A DNA stretch of 46,667 nucleotides from Flavobacteriaceae bacterium (GCA_028825365.1 JAPKAF010000005.1:1-46667), one strand, 5' to 3'; counted from the first letter of the stretch, positions 8,991 to 17,731 are shown. Notes: a model not told the origin generated them from the sequence alone. A program made the numbers and translations.

Positions 8991-10244
8991 TTGAATGATC
9001 CTCTAATATATTACAGTTTAACACTAGTAATCCTCCTTGTTTTTTCAGGTCTTATTTCTGGTTCTGAGGTAGCTTTGTTTTCTTTATCAAAATCTCAGAT
9101 TCAAAGCCAAAGAAACTCCAGCTATATAGAATTTATTAAAAAACTATTATCAAACCCTAACAAATTACTTGCAACTATTTTAGTAGCTAATAATTTTATT
9201 AATATTGCTATAGTTATTTTATTTACACAGATAGGAAGTTTTTTATTTGAAAGTATTGAATCAACTGTCTTAAAATTTATTTTAGAAGTTATATTAGCTA
9301 CTTTCTTAATTTTATTATTTGGTGAAATATTACCTAAAATTTATGCCAGTAGAAATAACCTTGCGTTTTCAAAGTTTGTTATCTATCCACTATTATTATT
9401 AGATATTATTCTTACTCCTTTTAGCTCTCCAATGCAAAAGCTATCTAATTTTATTAAAGATAAATTGAGCTTTAAAAAAGCTAATATTGATCTTGACCAA
9501 CTCTCATATGCTTTAGATTTAACTAGCCCGGGTGAAACAACAAAGCAAGAGCATAAAATATTAAAAGGAATTCTATCTTTTGGTAATACAGAAACAAGAG
9601 AAGTAATGCGTCCTAGGATTGATATTTACGCATTTAGCAATACTCTAAATTATGAACAGATTTTAAAAAATATTGTTAAAAATAGTTTTTCAAGAATTCC
9701 AATCTATAAAGATGATTTGGATAATATTATTGGAATATTATATGTTAAAGATTTATTGCCTTTTTTAGATAAAAAAGAATTCAATTGGTTATCAATTTTA
9801 AGAAAACCATTTTTTATTCCAGAAAATAAAAAACTTGATGATTTAATGCAGGAATTTCAAGAAAAAAAAATTCATCTAGCTATTGTTGTTGATGAATATG
9901 GCGGCACTTCTGGAGTGATTTCTCTGGAAGACGTAATTGAAGAAATTGTTGGAGATATTTCTGATGAATTTGATGATGATAGTTTATTATTTTCCAAACT
10001 TGATAACTCAAATTATATTTTTGAAGGTAAAACATCTATGAAAGATTTTTATAAAATATTAAATATCGACCCTAAACCTTTTGATACTTTTAAAGGAGAT
10101 TCAGAAACTATCGCTGGATTTATTTTAGAGATTTCTCAAAGTTTTCCAAAAATAAATAGTAAGGTAATTTTTGAAAATTATACTTTTACAATTGAGTCTG
10201 TAGATAAAAAACGAATTAAGCAAGTAAAAGTCACTATTACATGA
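8991..10244 (+). CDS. gldE: Gliding motility-associated protein GldE (CNNM/CorC-type membrane protein)
   Basis: The protein has an N-terminal DUF21/CNNM membrane domain (hydrophobic segments within residues about 5-165, with SGLISGSEVALFSLSKSQI and LFGEILPKIYA), a CBS pair (about 195-320, with VMRPRIDIYAF and IHLAIVVDEYGGTSG) and a C-terminal CorC/HlyC domain. The start must be the TTG at 8991: the frame is closed by a stop 15 bases upstream and the first membrane helix begins almost at once. It is placed between ssb and gldD as in gliding flavobacteria, where GldE is linked to GldD and type IX secretion. Without that context it would be called a hemolysin-like CBS protein. It overlaps gldD by four bases (ATGA). 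Confidence 0.9.
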   Translation: MNDPLIYYSLTLVILLVFSGLISGSEVALFSLSKSQIQSQRNSSYIEFIKKLLSNPNKLLATILVANNFINIAIVILFTQIGSFLFESIESTVLKFILEVILATFLILLFGEILPKIYASRNNLAFSKFVIYPLLLLDIILTPFSSPMQKLSNFIKDKLSFKKANIDLDQLSYALDLTSPGETTKQEHKILKGILSFGNTETREVMRPRIDIYAFSNTLNYEQILKNIVKNSFSRIPIYKDDLDNIIGILYVKDLLPFLDKKEFNWLSILRKPFFIPENKKLDDLMQEFQEKKIHLAIVVDEYGGTSGVISLEDVIEEIVGDISDEFDDDSLLFSKLDNSNYIFEGKTSMKDFYKILNIDPKPFDTFKGDSETIAGFILEISQSFPKINSKVIFENYTFTIESVDKKRIKQVKVTIT

Positions 10245-10840
10245 ACATTAAGTTAAGTTATTATTTACTTATTATTTTTTTTTTAAGTTCATGTGAAAGC
10301 ATAGATTTACCTAAACCTAATGCGTATTTAAGTCTAGATTTCCCAGAACCTAATTATTCAAAAATAAAATTTGATAATACAAATATAAGTTTAGAAGTTA
10401 ATAGTGCAAAAACCTCTCTTTTTGATAATACGTCTGAAAGTAATAGCGAGTTGTTGTTATCTAAAACCTTAAGCTATCCATTAATTAAAGCTGAAATTTT
10501 ATTAGAATATTTTAAATTAAATAAATCTAATAACTTGAACGATAGATTAAAATACCTCAGTGATTTTACATCTATACATTTAAAAAAATCTTTAAACCCT
10601 CCAACAGTTCAGGAGTTTGTTGATGAGAAGAAAAAAGTATTTGCATCTATAATTAATATTAAAGGAGATATTACCTCTCCGTATCAGTTTTATGCTACTG
10701 ATAGTACTAATAATCTTATAATTGGAATTTTAAATTTAAAATCTAATACTAAATATGATTCGGTTTTACCTGCTTTAAATTATCTTAAAAATGATATTTA
10801 TCATTTGATTGAATCCTTAAACTGGAATGTTAATAATTGA
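10241..10840 (+). CDS. gldD: Gliding motility lipoprotein GldD
   Basis: The first 17 residues are a lipoprotein signal peptide with lipobox LSSC, lipid attachment expected at Cys18, followed by SIDLPKPNAYLSLDFPEPNY. The Pro-Lys-Pro, aromatic and Pro-Glu pattern is characteristic of GldD. The length of 199 residues is near the family norm. It overlaps gldE (ATGA), implying translational coupling. In Flavobacterium johnsoniae GldD is required for gliding and type IX secretion. Whether this organism glides cannot be judged here, since no gldK-N or spr genes lie in the window. Confidence 0.88.
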   Translation: MNIKLSYYLLIIFFLSSCESIDLPKPNAYLSLDFPEPNYSKIKFDNTNISLEVNSAKTSLFDNTSESNSELLLSKTLSYPLIKAEILLEYFKLNKSNNLNDRLKYLSDFTSIHLKKSLNPPTVQEFVDEKKKVFASIINIKGDITSPYQFYATDSTNNLIIGILNLKSNTKYDSVLPALNYLKNDIYHLIESLNWNVNN

Positions 10841-10842
10841 AT

Positions 10843-11724
10843 ATGAGGTTAGAAAAAAAATGGGTATATCTTATCGCTTTGTCACTAATATGGGGGAGTT
10901 CATTTATCTTAATCAAAAAAAGTTTAATTGGGTTATCTCCTCTGCAGGTTGGCTCTTTGAGAATTGTATTTTCATCAATAATGATTTTTTTAATAGCATT
11001 TAACAAAATTAAGACTATCCAAAAGGATAAATGGAAATGGATAGCAGTTTCAGCAATTATAGGTACGTTTCTACCTGCGTTTTTATTTGCATTTGCAGAA
11101 ACTCAAATAGACAGTGCCGTGGCGGCTATATTAAACTCACTCGTTCCAATGAACACAGTTCTTATAGGTTTAGCTGTATTTAAAATATCTACTACTAAAA
11201 CACAATCTTTAGGAGTAATTATTGGCTTTATAGGGACTTCAGTGTTAATAATTTCTGGCTCTGAGCTAAATCCAGATCAAAATTATTTGTACTCAGGATT
11301 AGTAATTATATGCTCTATCTTATATGCTACTAATGTTAATTTGATAAAAAAACATTTGTTTGATGTTAATGCTGTAGCTATTGCTGCTGGTCAGTTCTTT
11401 GTTATTTTTGTTCCATCAATAATAGTTTTAGTTTATTCTGGATTTTTCGATTTAGAATTTAGAAACAATGATCTATTATATGATTCATTGTTATACGTAT
11501 TGCTGTTGTCTTTTTTCGGCACTGCAATGGCAAAAATATTATTCAATAAGTTGATCCAAATATCTTCTCCAGTTTTTGCTTCATCAGTAACGTACTCCAT
11601 GTTAATTGTTTCTGTATTGTGGGGTTTATTAGACGGTGAACTCTTTAATATTAATCAAGCAGTAGCTACAATTTTAATAATAATTGGAGTTTATTTATCG
11701 AACAAAAAAAAGCCCATCGACTAA
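10843..11724 (+). CDS. EamA-family (DMT superfamily) permease
   Basis: A 10-helix inner-membrane transporter of about 293 residues with two EamA repeats: first half IWGSSFILIKKSL and GTFLPAFLFAFAETQ, second half ILYATNVNLIKK and SSPVFASSVTYSMLIVSVLWG. The substrate is unknown; metabolite or drug export is typical of the family. The ATG at 10843 (MRLEKKWVYLIAL) is preferred over a TTG six bases earlier that overlaps the gldD stop. It probably ends the mutY-gldD transcript, since a hairpin terminator overlaps its stop codon. Confidence 0.88.
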   Translation: MRLEKKWVYLIALSLIWGSSFILIKKSLIGLSPLQVGSLRIVFSSIMIFLIAFNKIKTIQKDKWKWIAVSAIIGTFLPAFLFAFAETQIDSAVAAILNSLVPMNTVLIGLAVFKISTTKTQSLGVIIGFIGTSVLIISGSELNPDQNYLYSGLVIICSILYATNVNLIKKHLFDVNAVAIAAGQFFVIFVPSIIVLVYSGFFDLEFRNNDLLYDSLLYVLLLSFFGTAMAKILFNKLIQISSPVFASSVTYSMLIVSVLWGLLDGELFNINQAVATILIIIGVYLSNKKKPID

Positions 11725-11738
11725 GATGAGCTTTTTTT
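11704..11738. terminator. Bidirectional intrinsic terminator
   Basis: Arms AAAAAAAGCCCATC and GATGAGCTTTTTTT (one mismatch) flank a six-base loop that includes the end of the EamA gene. T-runs follow on both strands. It serves the EamA gene on plus and the M16 peptidase operon on minus, whose stop is 22 bases further on. Confidence 0.8.
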
Positions 11739-11759
11739 AGGTTGATTGTTTTTATTTTT

Positions 11760-13844
11760 TTAATAGAAGTCTGAGTCTTTTAATGGGGTATTAAATAATA
11801 CTTCTGTAGTGTTAAATTCAAGTTCTTGACCACCAGCATTTACTAACATAAAGTAAGGGACCATTATTCCATCCACATCTCTATAATCACCAAACTTTGT
11901 AGATGAAATATTTTTATTTTCATCTTCTTCTTCCATACTGATTAAAAAACCACTTGCGATACTGTAGTATCTATAAGTAGTTTTATTATTCTTAACCACT
12001 TTTACTTTATAAACATCATCACCATCAATTGAGTTAATGCTAACTAGCTCAATTTCATCTTTAGTATAGTATAACTCATCAAAGATTCCTTGAACATTTT
12101 TAGCTTCATCTAACTCTTCCTCAGTCATCATCGTTTTTTGCCCTTGTTGCTCCATATATCCTTTTTCGCCACTAAAATTTCTTTTCATAAGAGACATGGT
12201 TTGCCCACCCATATCAGCTTTCATTTCAAAAGACACTTTATTAGGCATCATTTGTTTTGAAGTCGCCTCTGGAACAAATGGAGCTCCAGGAATTGTAACA
12301 CCTGCTTTTGTCATTAGTGTGTTAATTGTGTTAAGTTTACCTTTTCCACCAATAGATTCAATATAATTACTCATTACATCTACTGCAGACATTCCTTCTG
12401 GAATAGCTTTATTAAACACTGGTTTAGCAACCGGATTTGCATATTTATCAAAATAATTTATTGCAAATCCAAGCTTCTCTAAATTATCAACAACATCACT
12501 TCCCTTTCCAACAATTATGATTCTAGATTTCCCAATTTCAAAAAATCTATTAGCAACTCTTTTAACATCTTCTTGAGTTACAGCATTAATTTTTTCTAAG
12601 TATGTTTCATAAAAATCATCAGGAAGATTGTTTAGTTTAATGTTTAAGGCATATCCAGCAACAGTTTGCGGGCTTTCCAGTCTCATTATAAAATTACCAA
12701 CATACTTAGCTTTTGCATTTTTTAGAAGTTCTTGATCTACAAGTTCGGTTCTAATTCTCACGATTTCATTTACTATTTGAGTGACCGCACTGTCAGTTAC
12801 CATGTTTCTAACTTTGGCTCCAGCCCTGAACCTGTCAACACCATATCGGTTAGACCCTAAACTAGAGTAAGCTCCGTAAGTATATCCGTTTTCTTCTCTA
12901 AGGTTTTTAAATAGATAACCTTCTCCACCACCACCTAAGATATTATTGGTAATTAAGGCAGTAAAATAATCTTCATCATTCATTTTTAAAGCAACATTAT
13001 TAGTAATTGAAATACTTGATTGTGTTGCTGTTGGCAGGTCTATGAAGTTAACCTCCGACAGTCCAACATTAGCAGTAAGTTCAGGAGTTAAAGACATAAT
13101 GTTCTTGGCTTTTTTCCATGAAATAAACTTCTCAGATATTGATTTTTTTACTTCTTTATAATTCACATCTCCAATAACTACAATATATGCATTGTTAGGG
13201 TTTGTGTATTTTTTTTGAAATTCTAACACATCTGAAAATGTAACATTTTCTAAGGATGCCTCAGTTATAAACTCTCCATAAACATGATTTTTACCATAAG
13301 AAAGTGCGTTCCCTAATCTTGCAGATATAGCATCAAGACTTTTCTCATCTGCTTTTAAGCCCTCAATTAATTGCTCTTTTTGTTTATTAAACTCTTCTTC
13401 GGTTAAAAGAGGATTAATAATTGCATCTGCCATTAACTCTAGAATTCTATCAGAGTGTTTTGTCAATGAACTTGCAAAACTACTTCCAAAGCCAATATTT
13501 ACATTTGCACCTAGAAAATCTATTTCTTCGTTAAAATCGTCTTTAGCAATAGTTGTTGTTCCATTTCCTAGCATCGCAGAAATAACTGATAAAACTCCAG
13601 CTTTATCACCTTCTAAAATTGGCCCATTATCAATTCTTAAGCTATAGGAAACCCTAGGAAGTTTGTGATCTTCAACAACTAAAACTTTAATACCATTTTT
13701 AAGTTTAAATTCTTTAGGAGTTTTAAGAGATATTTTTGGAGTTGGCCCACCTTTTGGCATTATAGATCTATCTAGTTGTGCGTTAGCTCCAAATGATAAT
13801 AGAAATATTGATATTAATAATATTATTTTATTTTTCATTTTCAT
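11760..13844 (-). CDS. Exported M16-family protein lacking the zinc motif, with C-terminal extension
   Basis: The 694-residue protein has a signal peptide (ending about SFGANAQ) and two M16 domains. Where active M16 enzymes have HxxEH, this one has VISAMLGNGTTT, so it should be catalytically inactive. The second domain keeps the Arg/Tyr pattern (REENGYTYGAYS) that completes the active site of a partner. Residues from about 480 form an extra beta-rich domain reminiscent of LolA-like folds (assignment tentative). It sits 14 bases after the active M16 gene, so the two probably make a heterodimeric envelope peptidase. Confidence 0.88.
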   Translation of the reverse strand: MKMKNKIILLISIFLLSFGANAQLDRSIMPKGGPTPKISLKTPKEFKLKNGIKVLVVEDHKLPRVSYSLRIDNGPILEGDKAGVLSVISAMLGNGTTTIAKDDFNEEIDFLGANVNIGFGSSFASSLTKHSDRILELMADAIINPLLTEEEFNKQKEQLIEGLKADEKSLDAISARLGNALSYGKNHVYGEFITEASLENVTFSDVLEFQKKYTNPNNAYIVVIGDVNYKEVKKSISEKFISWKKAKNIMSLTPELTANVGLSEVNFIDLPTATQSSISITNNVALKMNDEDYFTALITNNILGGGGEGYLFKNLREENGYTYGAYSSLGSNRYGVDRFRAGAKVRNMVTDSAVTQIVNEIVRIRTELVDQELLKNAKAKYVGNFIMRLESPQTVAGYALNIKLNNLPDDFYETYLEKINAVTQEDVKRVANRFFEIGKSRIIIVGKGSDVVDNLEKLGFAINYFDKYANPVAKPVFNKAIPEGMSAVDVMSNYIESIGGKGKLNTINTLMTKAGVTIPGAPFVPEATSKQMMPNKVSFEMKADMGGQTMSLMKRNFSGEKGYMEQQGQKTMMTEEELDEAKNVQGIFDELYYTKDEIELVSINSIDGDDVYKVKVVKNNKTTYRYYSIASGFLISMEEEDENKNISSTKFGDYRDVDGIMVPYFMLVNAGGQELEFNTTEVLFNTPLKDSDFY

Positions 13845-13858
13845 TTTTTTTATAATTA

Positions 13859-15172
13859 TTATTCAGCGGTTTCAGGTAAATACTCTATATCGACTCTTTG
13901 ATTGGAGTTTAGATATTTTTTAGCAACTGCTTGTATTTCTTCTCTAGTTATAGATCTGTAAATATTGATCTGTTCGTTTATAAGATTAACATCACCATAA
14001 AGCATGTAATATCTAGCTAAAGAATTTGCAATCCCAGCAATACTTGAATTAGAGTTTACAAATTGATTTTCAAATTTATTTAATAGCTTTTGATAAGATC
14101 TTTCAGAAATTAATTCTGTTTGAATTAGAGATATTTCCTCTTCAATTTCATTAATTAAGGTATCAAGAGGTACATCTCCAAGGGGTAGTGCTAGTGTAGC
14201 GAAAATACTATAATCCATTTGCCCTAAATTTATAACTTGAGTTTGTAAAGCTTGTTTTTGATCATCAACAAGTTTTTTATAAAGAACAGAGCTCTTTCCA
14301 TCACTTAAGTAAGTAGAAATCATATTTAAAATATAAGAATCTCTAGATGCAAAACCCGGAGTTCTAAAAGTTGACAGTACCATAGGTATCTGTATGTTTC
14401 TATCGTATGCTTTTACTCTTACATTTTCTGTAATTGGTTCTTCTTTTGGAAAATTTCTGACAACTTTATTTCCAGTTGGAACTTCGTCAAAATATTTTCT
14501 AACTAGTGCTTCTGTTTTTTCTGAGTCTATATCTCCTGCTACAATTAATACTGCATTGTTAGGTCCGTAAAAAGTTTTATGATAAGCCATAAATTCTTCT
14601 AATGTAGCAGCATCTAAATGTTCCATTTTACCAATGTTTTCATCTTTGTATGGGTGAACTTGAAACAAATTTTCATTTAAAACTTTCAATATTTTTCCGT
14701 AAGGAGCATCATATCTTTGTCTTTTTTCTTCTTTTACAACTTCATTTTGAGTGTCAACCCCAACTTGATCAATAACTGGATGTAGCATTCTTTCAGACTC
14801 AAGCCATAATCCTAACTCTAGTTTGTTTGAAGGAAAAGTTTCATAATAATATGTTCTATCTTGAGAGGTATTAGCGTTAAAGCTACCTCCATTTGCTGGG
14901 ATGATTTTCATAAACTCACCTCTGCCTATATTTTCTGAACCTTCAAATAAAAGGTGTTCAAAAAAGTGAGCAAATCCAGTTCTTTCTCTATCCCCATCCT
15001 TACCGCCAACATCATACATGACCGAAGTTGTTACAACTGGCGCTGAGTTGTCTTGATGTAATATAACATGGAGTCCGTTATCTAGGTCAAATTCTGTAAA
15101 ATCCACATTCTGAGCAAATAAATTAATATTGCAAAGAGCGGCTACAGAAAACAATAAAAGAATTTTTTTCAT
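13859..15172 (-). CDS. Exported M16-family zinc metallopeptidase (active subunit)
   Basis: The 437-residue protein has a signal peptide (MKKILLLFSVAALCNINLFA). The inverted zinc motif HFFEH is at residues 69-73, with the third ligand about 76 residues later in NEVVKEEKR. Around it, GGKDGDRERTGFAHFFEHLLFEG is split between a loop and helix typical of pitrilysin-family enzymes. It is expected in the periplasm and is first in an operon with an inactive M16 partner. Substrates are unknown; peptide degradation is the usual role. Confidence 0.92.
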   Translation of the reverse strand: MKKILLLFSVAALCNINLFAQNVDFTEFDLDNGLHVILHQDNSAPVVTTSVMYDVGGKDGDRERTGFAHFFEHLLFEGSENIGRGEFMKIIPANGGSFNANTSQDRTYYYETFPSNKLELGLWLESERMLHPVIDQVGVDTQNEVVKEEKRQRYDAPYGKILKVLNENLFQVHPYKDENIGKMEHLDAATLEEFMAYHKTFYGPNNAVLIVAGDIDSEKTEALVRKYFDEVPTGNKVVRNFPKEEPITENVRVKAYDRNIQIPMVLSTFRTPGFASRDSYILNMISTYLSDGKSSVLYKKLVDDQKQALQTQVINLGQMDYSIFATLALPLGDVPLDTLINEIEEEISLIQTELISERSYQKLLNKFENQFVNSNSSIAGIANSLARYYMLYGDVNLINEQINIYRSITREEIQAVAKKYLNSNQRVDIEYLPETAE

Positions 15173-15328
15173 TTTTTTTAATTTTAAGTTGTTTGTAAAA
15201 ATATAATTTTAACTTTATTAAAGTTGTTAAATAATTATTAAAATTAGTTTGGGGGAGAAGCTAAATTACAAAAAAATATATATATGTAAGTTTAGTATGA
15301 TAATCTGTGTTAGTTTTAAGTCAAAACT

Positions 15329-15359
15329 TTTGTATGTTAACTTATAAACTTTATATTTG
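15329..15359 (+). promoter_or_regulatory. Promoter for rplU-rpmA
   Basis: TTTG (15329-15332), a 19-base spacer, then TATATTTG (15352-15359). Both boxes match the Bacteroidetes consensus TTTG / TAnnTTTG exactly. The distance to the rplU ATG is 40 bases, giving a short A-rich leader. Confidence 0.8.
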
Positions 15360-15399
15360 CACTCGTTTTTAAACAAAAAATTAATATAAAAATTAAGCT

Positions 15400-15939
15400 A
15401 TGTACGCAATTGTAGAGATAGCAGGGCAACAATTTAAAGTTGTAAAAGACCAAAAATTATTTGTTCATCGCTTAGAAGGTAATGAAGGTTCCAAAGTAAC
15501 ATTTGACAACGTTCTATTGCTTGCTAATGGTGATAAAATATCAGTAGGCGCCCCAGCTATAGACGGAGCTCAAGTAGGAGCTACAGTCTTAAAACATTTT
15601 AAAGGCAATAAAGTTATTGTATTTAAAAAGAAAAGAAGAAAAGGTTATAGAGTTAAGAATGGTCATAGACAAGCATTAACTGAAATCTTAATTGAAAATA
15701 TTTTAACTTCTGGGGCTAAGAAAGCCAAAGCCGTTGAGAAGCCAGTTCAATCTGTTGATAAATCGACAAAAACTGCTGAAAAACCTGTAAAAAAAGAAGT
15801 TAAGCCCAAAACTATTGAAAAAGATAATGTAGATTTATCTAAGCAAACTGTTACTGCTCTAAAGGCTATGGCAAAAGCTAAAGGAGTTAAGGGTATTTCG
15901 TCAATGAAAAAAGATGATTTAATAAAAGTATTAAGTTAA
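15400..15939 (+). CDS. rplU: 50S ribosomal protein L21 with C-terminal extension
   Basis: Residues 1 to about 103 are ordinary bL21 (MYAIVEIAGQQFKVVKDQKL, KKRRKGYRVKNGHRQ). Residues about 105-179 are an extension: a Lys/Pro/Glu/Thr-rich linker, then a small helical module (TVTALKAMAKAKGVKGIS, then KKDDLIKVL) resembling the SAP or Rho-N type of nucleic-acid-binding helical pair. The extension makes the protein about 75 residues longer than E. coli L21; similar tails occur in other Bacteroidetes. It is co-transcribed with rpmA, 20 bases downstream. Confidence 0.95.
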   Translation: MYAIVEIAGQQFKVVKDQKLFVHRLEGNEGSKVTFDNVLLLANGDKISVGAPAIDGAQVGATVLKHFKGNKVIVFKKKRRKGYRVKNGHRQALTEILIENILTSGAKKAKAVEKPVQSVDKSTKTAEKPVKKEVKPKTIEKDNVDLSKQTVTALKAMAKAKGVKGISSMKKDDLIKVLS

Positions 15940-15959
15940 AAAATTAAAAACTATTAATC

Positions 15960-16220
15960 ATGGCACATAAAAAAGGAGTAGGTAGTTCTAAAAATGGTAG
16001 AGAATCAGAATCGAAACGTTTAGGCGTTAAGATATTTGGTGGTCAAGCTGCTATTGCTGGTAATATTCTAGTTAGACAAAGAGGAACTGTCCATAACCCA
16101 GGTGAAAATGTTTATGCAGGTAAAGATCATACTCTACACGCAAGGATAGATGGGGTTGTTAAATTTGATAAAAAGAAAAATAATAAGTCTTATGTTTCTA
16201 TAGTACCATTTGAAGCTTAA
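15960..16220 (+). CDS. rpmA: 50S ribosomal protein L27
   Basis: The 86 residues start [22 protein letters not shown], here split as [14 protein letters not shown] plus ESESKRLG, the flexible N terminus that reaches the peptidyl-transferase centre. [12 protein letters not shown] and [17 protein letters not shown] are standard for the family. There is no cleavable N-terminal leader as in Firmicutes. It ends in a strong hairpin terminator. Confidence 0.97.
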   Translation: MAHKKGVGSSKNGRESESKRLGVKIFGGQAAIAGNILVRQRGTVHNPGENVYAGKDHTLHARIDGVVKFDKKKNNKSYVSIVPFEA

Positions 16221-16243
16221 AGCTTAATTATAAACTTAATTAA

Positions 16244-16277
16244 AAAAAAGCCTTTCTAATTTTAGAAAGGCTTTTTT
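16244..16277. terminator. Strong bidirectional terminator after rpmA
   Basis: Perfect 16-base arms AAAAAAGCCTTTCTAA and TTAGAAAGGCTTTTTT are separated by two bases; in RNA the innermost pairs open to form the loop. It is flanked by T-runs on both strands. The minus-strand reading frame at 16283-16426 ends five bases beyond it. Confidence 0.92.
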
Positions 16278-16282
16278 GTTGT

Positions 16283-16426
16283 TTAACATTTATAGTAATT
16301 AGGATTGAAAGGATCTTTTTGCTCAATAACAATATACCTAGCCTGATCTTTTTTGATAGTGTGCAAATGCTTTTTTGTAAAATCTATTTTTAGTATTTTA
16401 GTAATCCTAATTGTATATTTGACATG
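16283..16426 (-). CDS. Possible small protein or gene remnant, start uncertain
   Basis: A minus-strand frame runs from a stop codon to TAA at 16283 and could encode up to 47 residues, ending QARYIVIEQKDPFNPNYYKC. It has protein-like composition (mixed Lys, Asp, Pro, Tyr) unlike the surrounding AT-rich spacer. It contains no ATG or GTG. The only usual start is TTG at 16366, giving 27 residues. It ends five bases from a two-way terminator, an arrangement like that of rng at 5235. It could be a short gene, the decayed end of a longer one, or chance. Confidence 0.3.
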   Translation of the reverse strand, partial: HVKYTIRITKILKIDFTKKHLHTIKKDQARYIVIEQKDPFNPNYYKC

Positions 16427-16433
16427 TCAAATA
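16416..16433. promoter_or_regulatory. 18-bp perfect palindrome upstream of the phosphopantetheinyl transferase gene
   Basis: TATTTGACATGTCAAATA reads the same on both strands. It is centred about 57 bases before the ATG at 16482, where an operator for a dimeric regulator could lie. In so AT-rich a sequence, about one such palindrome per window this size can be expected by chance, so its position is the main argument. Confidence 0.35.
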
Positions 16434-16481
16434 GTTTATTAGTAAAGACAACAAATTCACGTATTATTTTTCTACAATTAT

Positions 16482-17114
16482 ATGCCACTTTATAAAAGTT
16501 ATAGTCCAAATATTTCAACAACTGTTAAGGTTTGGAAGATTTCTGAAAGCTATAAAGAGCTAATTTCCTCAATTTTTTTAAGTAAGTTGTCTCTAAAGAA
16601 ATTAGAAAATATAAAAAGTGAAAATAAAAAATGTGAATTATTAAGTGTAAGGTACTTGTTATTGGAATTTGGATATTCTGATAAAGATCTCTATTACAAT
16701 GAATCAGGAAAGCCTTTGTTAATTGATGGCAAAAATATCTCTATTAGCCATTCAACATTGTTTTCAGTTATAATAGTGAGTGATTTAAATATCTCTGTGG
16801 ATATTGAAAAAGTAAGCGACAAAATTTTAAATGTGTCTGATAAATTTATAGATTATGAATACACTTATTTAAGTGATTTAAATTCTGAAAAAATGAGACT
16901 TACCTATATATGGTGTATTAAAGAGTGTATTTATAAGATTTCTCCATCAAAATTGCCTTATATTTTTAAAGATAAGTGCATTGTCTTACCTTTTTCAGTT
17001 AACGATTCTTTAGTAGTCTCATGGCTAAAATTTAATGATTTAATTAACTCCTATAATTCTTACCTTCATAACTTTGAAGGATATAACCTTGTTTATTTAA
17101 CTAAAGAAAAATAA
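16482..17114 (+). CDS. 4'-phosphopantetheinyl transferase superfamily protein
   Basis: The enzyme transfers 4'-phosphopantetheine from CoA to a Ser of a carrier protein. In 210 residues both signature motifs are visible: SVDIEKV with metal-binding Asp107 and Glu109, and WCIKECIYK with Trp144, Lys147, Glu148 and Lys152. ISISHS (residues 86-91) precedes them as expected. The length fits Sfp-like enzymes; the carrier protein cannot be told. Its stop codon overlaps the pnuC start by one base, forming a three-gene run with pnuC and the NadR-like gene. Confidence 0.88.
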   Translation: MPLYKSYSPNISTTVKVWKISESYKELISSIFLSKLSLKKLENIKSENKKCELLSVRYLLLEFGYSDKDLYYNESGKPLLIDGKNISISHSTLFSVIIVSDLNISVDIEKVSDKILNVSDKFIDYEYTYLSDLNSEKMRLTYIWCIKECIYKISPSKLPYIFKDKCIVLPFSVNDSLVVSWLKFNDLINSYNSYLHNFEGYNLVYLTKEK

Positions 17115-17731
17115 TGGATTTTATAATTGATTTTTTTATTAATTCTTATTCGGAAACTTCATTTACCATGATTCTTCTAGAATTTACAGCTTTTGTATTT
17201 GGAATTGTAAGTGTAGTTTATGCGCAAAAAGAAAATATTTTAGTCTTCCCAACCGGAATTATATGTACAGTTATCACAGTATATATTCTTTTTGATGCTC
17301 AATATTTTGGAGATATGATGATGAATTTATATTATTCATCAATGAGTATTTATGGTTGGTGGAATTGGACTAGACTAAAAAATGATAATTCTACAATTGA
17401 AATAACGTATACCAGTTTTAACGAAAGAATTATTGCTCTTGTATTGTTTATTTTAACGATCATAGTAACATATACAGTCTATATATTCAATATTACTACA
17501 ATAGAATTAGTTAATTATATAGATATTTTTACATCAGGGATATTTTTTGTGGCTATGTGGTTTATGGCTAACAAGAAAATAGAAAATTGGATTTTTTGGA
17601 TAATTGGTGATCTAATTACAATACCTTTATACTCTTATAGAGGTTTAGGAATGTTATCAATTCAATATTTAATTTTTACAATTTTAGCAATTCAAGGATA
17701 TAATAAATGGAAAAAGAGCTTAGCCAAGTAA
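17114..17731 (+). CDS. pnuC: PnuC-family vitamin transporter (nicotinamide riboside type)
   Basis: The 205-residue inner-membrane protein has about seven helices, matching the PnuC family. The family motif WWNW is at residues 82-85 in IYGWWNWTR, and IENWIFWIIGDLITIPLY is a characteristic later helix. PnuC proteins pass unphosphorylated vitamin precursors by facilitated diffusion, with trapping by a kinase. The next gene, which overlaps by 25 bases, is a NadR-like kinase, so nicotinamide riboside is the likely substrate. Because a thiamine riboswitch and receptor follow, a thiamine-carrying PnuT role is a possible alternative. Confidence 0.88.
   Translation: MDFIIDFFINSYSETSFTMILLEFTAFVFGIVSVVYAQKENILVFPTGIICTVITVYILFDAQYFGDMMMNLYYSSMSIYGWWNWTRLKNDNSTIEITYTSFNERIIALVLFILTIIVTYTVYIFNITTIELVNYIDIFTSGIFFVAMWFMANKKIENWIFWIIGDLITIPLYSYRGLGMLSIQYLIFTILAIQGYNKWKKSLAK

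Noticed and set aside
8991-10244. Calling this gene a hemolysin
   Set aside because: The CBS/CorC domain gives that label in many databases, but the ssb-gldE-gldD order points to GldE, and there is no evidence of hemolytic activity.
11704-11738. An attenuator within the EamA gene
   Set aside because: The hairpin overlaps the stop codon and has T-runs on both strands between convergent operons, which fits an ordinary shared terminator.
15211-15225. Palindrome AACTTTATTAAAGTT upstream of the M16 operon
   Set aside because: It is purely AT-rich apart from two C and G positions and such repeats are common by chance here.
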